A stretch of DNA of 64,000 nucleotides from Senimuribacter sp049852125 (GTDB taxonomy: Bacteria; Bacillota; Clostridia; Peptostreptococcales; Anaerovoracaceae): positions 558,001 through 622,000 of the forward strand of contig NZ_CP187532.1 in NCBI RefSeq assembly GCF_049852125.1, in the 5' to 3' direction. A program made the position numbers and the translations under genes. How positions within the stretch are numbered: position 1 is the first letter of the stretch; each line of letters opens with the position of its first letter. The notes under the pieces are model-generated. The model ran no database searches and was not told the DNA's origin. It worked only from the letters and a program-made list of their open reading frames with translations. Below, piece after piece: positions 60,775-64,000 of the stretch.

Positions 60775-61265
60775 AAAACCGAAGGAATCATTTAGAGGGC
60801 TTGATTGCCCTTTTACTATTCGGCGTCTTTGCGGTATGTTTACTTATGGTATTGCTTTCGGGCGCCGATGCATATCAGAATTTAACAGAAAAGGATCAAA
60901 TGTCGTATGATAACAGAGTTTGCGGCCAATATATCGCGACACAAGTGCGTCAGTACGATCATTTGGACAGTATTTCTATTGTAAAGTTTGGAGAAGGAGA
61001 CGCGCTCTCCTTATCTCAGGAAATTGACGGAGAGCTTTATACTACGATAATCTACAGACATGGCAGTTATCTGATGGAGTTGTTTTGTTCTGCCTATTCT
61101 CAGATGTCGCCAGAGGATGGAGAAAAGATCATGCCTATACAGGAGTTGATGCTGTCCTTTGACGGCAGTATTCTTAGAGTTCAATACAAAGGCATCAGGG
61201 AGGAGAGGTTGACCTCTATGCTTCTGTCACCGCGAAGCGGGAAGGAGGCGTCTTATGAGAAGTAA
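60771..61265 (+). CDS. Small pilin-like membrane protein 2 (DUF4860-like)
   Basis: 164 residues. LEGLIALLLFGVFAVCLLMV is the anchor; the rest (CGQYIATQVRQYDHLDSIS) resembles DUF4860 proteins next to pilus genes in Clostridia. Possible pseudopilin. Overlaps the next gene by 11 bases. Confidence 0.65.
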   Translation: MKNRRNHLEGLIALLLFGVFAVCLLMVLLSGADAYQNLTEKDQMSYDNRVCGQYIATQVRQYDHLDSISIVKFGEGDALSLSQEIDGELYTTIIYRHGSYLMELFCSAYSQMSPEDGEKIMPIQELMLSFDGSILRVQYKGIREERLTSMLLSPRSGKEASYEK

Positions 61266-61695
61266 AGCGCCTTTGATGATGATTGAGCAGATGGTCATGC
61301 TGTTGGTATTTGCCCTTGCTGCTGTATTATGTCTTCAGGCTTTCACATTGTCACAGAATATTTCTCAGCAAAATGTGTTCCGTGACAGAGCTGTAATCGA
61401 AGCACAGAATGCGGCGGAAGCCATGAAAAGCGGTCACGAGGATACATATTTCAAAGAGATGGAAGCGCATATTGATGACAGCGGCAGAGTTATTACATAT
61501 GATGAAAACTGGAATCCAGTGGATACTTCAGAAGTACCGGCTGCGCGCGCTTCATTTATATTAACACTGTCTTATACAGATAGTGAACAGGATTACCTTA
61601 GTACAGCCGATATTGCTGTTTGCACGTCAGACGGTGAAGAACTGTTCAAAATGAAGGTGGCCTGGCAGGATCAGGAGGTGAGGGATCGTGCGTAA
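61255..61695 (+). CDS. Small pilin-like membrane protein 3
   Basis: 146 residues; MMIEQMVMLLVFALAAVLCL anchor, then an outer domain ending KVAWQDQEV. MMIEQ could be a degenerate type IV N-terminus (Glu at position 5 or so). Overlap with the next gene by eight bases. Confidence 0.6.
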   Translation: MRSKAPLMMIEQMVMLLVFALAAVLCLQAFTLSQNISQQNVFRDRAVIEAQNAAEAMKSGHEDTYFKEMEAHIDDSGRVITYDENWNPVDTSEVPAARASFILTLSYTDSEQDYLSTADIAVCTSDGEELFKMKVAWQDQEVRDRA

Positions 61696-62125
61696 AAGAG
61701 ATCGAGATAGTTTTTCACCGCCGGCAGTAGGCGGGGCGACTTTGCTGGTGATCTTCGCGGTTCTTTGCCTTACGGTGTTTTCTCTGTTAAGCCTTACGAC
61801 GGTTCGAGCTGACAGCAGACTTAGCGAGGCGTCGGCTCAGGCAGTTTCCGACTATTACGCTGCGGACTGTGAAGCGCAGACGATTCTGGCCCGGCTTCGA
61901 AGCGGTGAGATGCCGGATTGCGTAAAGGTAAAAGGAAACCGGTATACATATACGTGCTCTATATCAGAGAACCAGGAGCTTTCAGTAGTATTGCGGCTGG
62001 ATGGAGATCATTTTTCAATTTTACGGTGGCAGGAAAAGCCGTGTAGAAATGCAGAAATCGATGATCACCTTCCAGTTTGGGAAGGTGTCTCACAGGAGAA
62101 AAAAATGACGGAGGTTACGCTATGA
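61688..62125 (+). CDS. Small pilin-like membrane protein 4
   Basis: 145 residues from a GTG start. GGATLLVIFAVLCLTVFSLL anchor, then VRADSRLSEASAQAVSDYYA, as in PilX-like or GspK-like minor pilins that cap a pilus. Overlaps PilT by four bases. Confidence 0.6.
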   Translation: MRKRDRDSFSPPAVGGATLLVIFAVLCLTVFSLLSLTTVRADSRLSEASAQAVSDYYAADCEAQTILARLRSGEMPDCVKVKGNRYTYTCSISENQELSVVLRLDGDHFSILRWQEKPCRNAEIDDHLPVWEGVSQEKKMTEVTL

Positions 62126-63180
62126 GAGATTTGCTGGATTACCTGAGCAAAGCAGTGGAGGATCACGCTTCGGATATCTTTATCGTAGCAGGCGGTCCTG
62201 TCTGTGTGAAATTAGATAAAAGCGTATGTCCTGTCGATCAGGACCGAATTCTTCCAGATGACAGTGAAAAACTCATTACCAGCATTTATGAACACGCCGG
62301 ACGTTCAATGGATCATTTTTTAAAACACGGAGACGACGACTTTTCTTTTTCCGTGGCAGGCTTAGCACGTTTTCGTGTGAATACATATCGGCAGCGCGGT
62401 TCAATGGCGGCGGTGGTCCGTGTAGTGGCTTTTGGTATTCCCAATTGGCAGGAACTCGGGATTCCTGAACAGGTTATGGAATTGTCAACGGCAACTCACG
62501 GTATGATTTTGGTTACAGGTACTGCGGGAAGCGGGAAATCAACTACGCAGGCGTGCATTATCGATCGTATTAATCAGACAAGGGATTGTCATATCATTAC
62601 TATGGAAAACCCGATTGAATATTTGCATCGCAATAACCGCAGCATTGTTAGTCAGAGGGAGATCGCTATTGATACAGAGGACTATATTTCTGCTCTGCGC
62701 GCTTGTTTGCGTCAGGCGCCGGATGTAATATTGCTGGGCGAAATGCGAGATCACGATACCATTCGTACGGCAATGACCGCGGCTGAGACAGGCCACCTGA
62801 TCATTGCCACGCTTCATACAAAGGGTACCGTAAATACCATCGACAGAATTGTGGACTCCTTTCCGAGCGAACAGCAGGGACAAGTAAGAACGCAACTCAG
62901 TATGGTACTTCGTACCGTTGTATCCCAGCAGCTTTTGCCAGGGCAGGATGGTAATTTGGTGCCGGCCTTTGAAATTATGCATATGAATAATGCCATCAAA
63001 AGCTTAATTCGAGATAATAAAAGCCATCAAATCAATAATGCTATTGCCGCGGGCGGCGCTGAAGGTATGATTTCTATGGATCAGGCGATTTTATCTCTAT
63101 ATCAGGAAGGGAAAATTTCGAAGGACATAGCTCTCGTTTATGCTGATAATCAAGAGCAGATGCAGAGAAGGCTGGTATAA
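62122..63180 (+). CDS. pilT: PilT-family type IV pilus ATPase
   Basis: 352 residues from ATG 62122 (GGAGG upstream). Walker A GTAGSGKST, Walker B VILLGEMRD and the His box TGHLIIATLHT are intact; the DHASDIFIVAGGPVCVKLD N-terminus is PilT-like. It would drive retraction, or both directions in this compact system, as no PilB-type ATPase is seen in the window. Confidence 0.92.
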   Translation: MRDLLDYLSKAVEDHASDIFIVAGGPVCVKLDKSVCPVDQDRILPDDSEKLITSIYEHAGRSMDHFLKHGDDDFSFSVAGLARFRVNTYRQRGSMAAVVRVVAFGIPNWQELGIPEQVMELSTATHGMILVTGTAGSGKSTTQACIIDRINQTRDCHIITMENPIEYLHRNNRSIVSQREIAIDTEDYISALRACLRQAPDVILLGEMRDHDTIRTAMTAAETGHLIIATLHTKGTVNTIDRIVDSFPSEQQGQVRTQLSMVLRTVVSQQLLPGQDGNLVPAFEIMHMNNAIKSLIRDNKSHQINNAIAAGGAEGMISMDQAILSLYQEGKISKDIALVYADNQEQMQRRLV

Positions 63181-63200
63181 TATTATATGTGCAAATTGTA

Positions 63201-63224
63201 TGCTGCGGCTTGCCGCAGCATTTT
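63201..63224 (+). terminator. Rho-independent terminator of the pilus operon
   Basis: 9-bp stem TGCTGCGGC / GCCGCAGCA (63201-63209, 63212-63220) with TTTT after it. Confidence 0.85.
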
Positions 63225-63246
63225 GATATAATCTAAAAATACCGGC

Positions 63247-63275
63247 TTGTGATTTTCTGCAATTTTTCGTATACT
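63247..63275 (+). promoter_or_regulatory. Promoter of pgeF
   Basis: TTGTGA (63247-63252), 17 bases, TATACT (63270-63275). Close twin of the promoter at 6158. Confidence 0.75.
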
Positions 63276-63306
63276 ATATGGGAATGAATCGCGGCAGGAG
63301 GTAATC

Positions 63307-64000
63307 ATGAGAGCATTTACAGAGCAGTATCAATTACATCAAGAGGGGGAACGAAAGTATTTGACGCTGCCCGCACTTTCTTGCTATCCGGAGCTTCAGC
63401 ATTTGTTTACTACGCGGCATGGCGGTGTTAGCAGCGGCTGTACGGCCAGCTGGAATTTCGGGGCGTGGAGCATGGATAGCGAAGCGAATATCCGCAGGAA
63501 CTATGAAATTTTGGCAGAGACTTTGGATACAGTACCGGAACAGCTGGTACGTACGGATCAGACCCATACGACAAATATTCGCGCAGTAACGGAGGAGGAC
63601 CGGGGAAAGGGTATTACCAGACCGAAGGACTATTCTGATGTGGACGGACTTGTAACCAATGTAAAAGGAATTGCGCTGGTGACTGGTCATGCTGATTGCA
63701 ACGCGGTGTTCTTTTATGATCCGGTTAAACAGGTGATCGGCCTTGCACATTCAGGATGGAGAGGAACGCTGGGAGGTATCGCAGCCGGCATGGTACGAAA
63801 AATGGCGGAATGTTACGGCTGTGCATCGGGTGACTTAATTACCGGACTTGGACCTGCGTTGTGTCAGGATTGTTTCGAAGTGGATGCTGATGTGGCGCAG
63901 CGTTTTTTTGACAAGAGTACAGATTACCAGCAATTTGCTTATATGCGGGGCATGAGGTATTATGTCGATTTAAAGGGCATTATCCGGCATGATTTGCTTT
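63307..64000 (+). CDS. pgeF: Peptidoglycan editing factor PgeF (YfiH/DUF152), 3' end cut off
   Basis: The first 231 residues are in the window. GGVSSG, His in RTDQTHTTNI, Cys in TGHADCNAVFF and His in GLAHSGWRGTLGG give the His-Cys-His zinc-binding set of the family. PgeF is a multicopper-oxidase-like hydrolase/deaminase that keeps L-Ser out of muropeptides in E. coli; laccase and purine nucleoside phosphorylase activity have also been reported for homologues. GCAGGAGG precedes ATG 63307. Confidence 0.9.
   Translation, partial: MRAFTEQYQLHQEGERKYLTLPALSCYPELQHLFTTRHGGVSSGCTASWNFGAWSMDSEANIRRNYEILAETLDTVPEQLVRTDQTHTTNIRAVTEEDRGKGITRPKDYSDVDGLVTNVKGIALVTGHADCNAVFFYDPVKQVIGLAHSGWRGTLGGIAAGMVRKMAECYGCASGDLITGLGPALCQDCFEVDADVAQRFFDKSTDYQQFAYMRGMRYYVDLKGIIRHDLL

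Noticed and set aside
1..64000. tRNA, rRNA and integrase/transposase genes
   Set aside because: I looked for TPsiC-loop-like GGTTCGAATCC patterns, ribosomal RNA motifs and recombinase-like proteins and found none; a covariance or profile search would be needed to be sure.

Overview
The window looks like chromosomal DNA of a strictly anaerobic, low-to-mid GC Bacillota of class Clostridia, probably a gut or rumen commensal. The evidence is GGAGG-type ribosome binding sites, TTGACA/TATAAT promoters, Rho-independent terminators, a four-subunit 2-oxoacid:ferredoxin oxidoreductase, EFR1-type flavodoxin-ferredoxin, CpXC, YitT and PgeF proteins, and a compact type IV pilus locus. A placement near Anaerovoracaceae/Emergencia is only a guess. 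No rRNA, tRNA, CRISPR array or transposase gene was seen.

Layout. 0-9 kb is accessory: the end of a lantibiotic-type ABC ATPase with a partner membrane protein, a DUF4143 ATPase, a broken oligopeptide (OPT) transporter with a shortened D-aminoacylase, a DUF3990/DUF3791 toxin-like pair, and an AAA-ATPase/PD-(D/E)XK protein. 9-20 kb holds an AraC regulator divergent from a corrinoid-methyltransferase-like (UroD family) gene, then a second AraC gene leading an eight-gene peptide operon: lipoprotein, S12 serine hydrolase, two permeases, two ATPases and N-acyl-D-amino-acid deacylase. This operon reads as uptake and breakdown of D-amino-acid-containing peptides. 20-24 kb has an APC amino-acid permease behind a clear sigma-54 promoter, followed by two tandem sigma-54 activators that are both broken, the second joined to the tail of a polysaccharide deacetylase gene. 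24.2-24.8 kb is non-coding and contains a 210-bp dyad built of repeated TTGACA...TGTCAA units. 25-29 kb is a P-loop ATPase plus a Kor/Vor-type 2-oxoacid:ferredoxin oxidoreductase operon.

29-41 kb mixes housekeeping genes (CCA-adding-type enzyme, glnS, YitT, AIM24-like) with a PucR / NCS1 permease / M29 peptidase-like / DUF917 cluster suggesting use of a hydantoin-, purine- or pyrimidine-like compound. 40.8-42.1 kb holds a T21 tract, a 26-bp palindrome, a nuclease-like gene with two in-frame TGA codons, and a second dyad element built from four 36-bp TGACAC...GTGTCA units. 42-54 kb runs from a basic amino acid antiporter through prepilin peptidase, yhbY, truA, dCMP deaminase, tagO-type transferase and a secreted subtilase to VanZ, PhzF and two paralogous lytic transglycosylases. 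53-64 kb contains mtnA with two EamA exporters, scpA-scpB, a CpXC protein, a transglutaminase lipoprotein, a type IV pilus set (GspF, four small pilin-like proteins, PilT) and the start of pgeF.

Themes: nitrogen and peptide scavenging dominates the accessory genes. There is a cluster of gene decay (OPT transporter, first D-aminoacylase, two sigma-54 activators, polysaccharide deacetylase, nuclease-like gene), with three in-frame TGA codons and one TAA in otherwise open frames. The two repeat-unit dyads at about 24.4 and 41.9 kb are the most unexplained structures.
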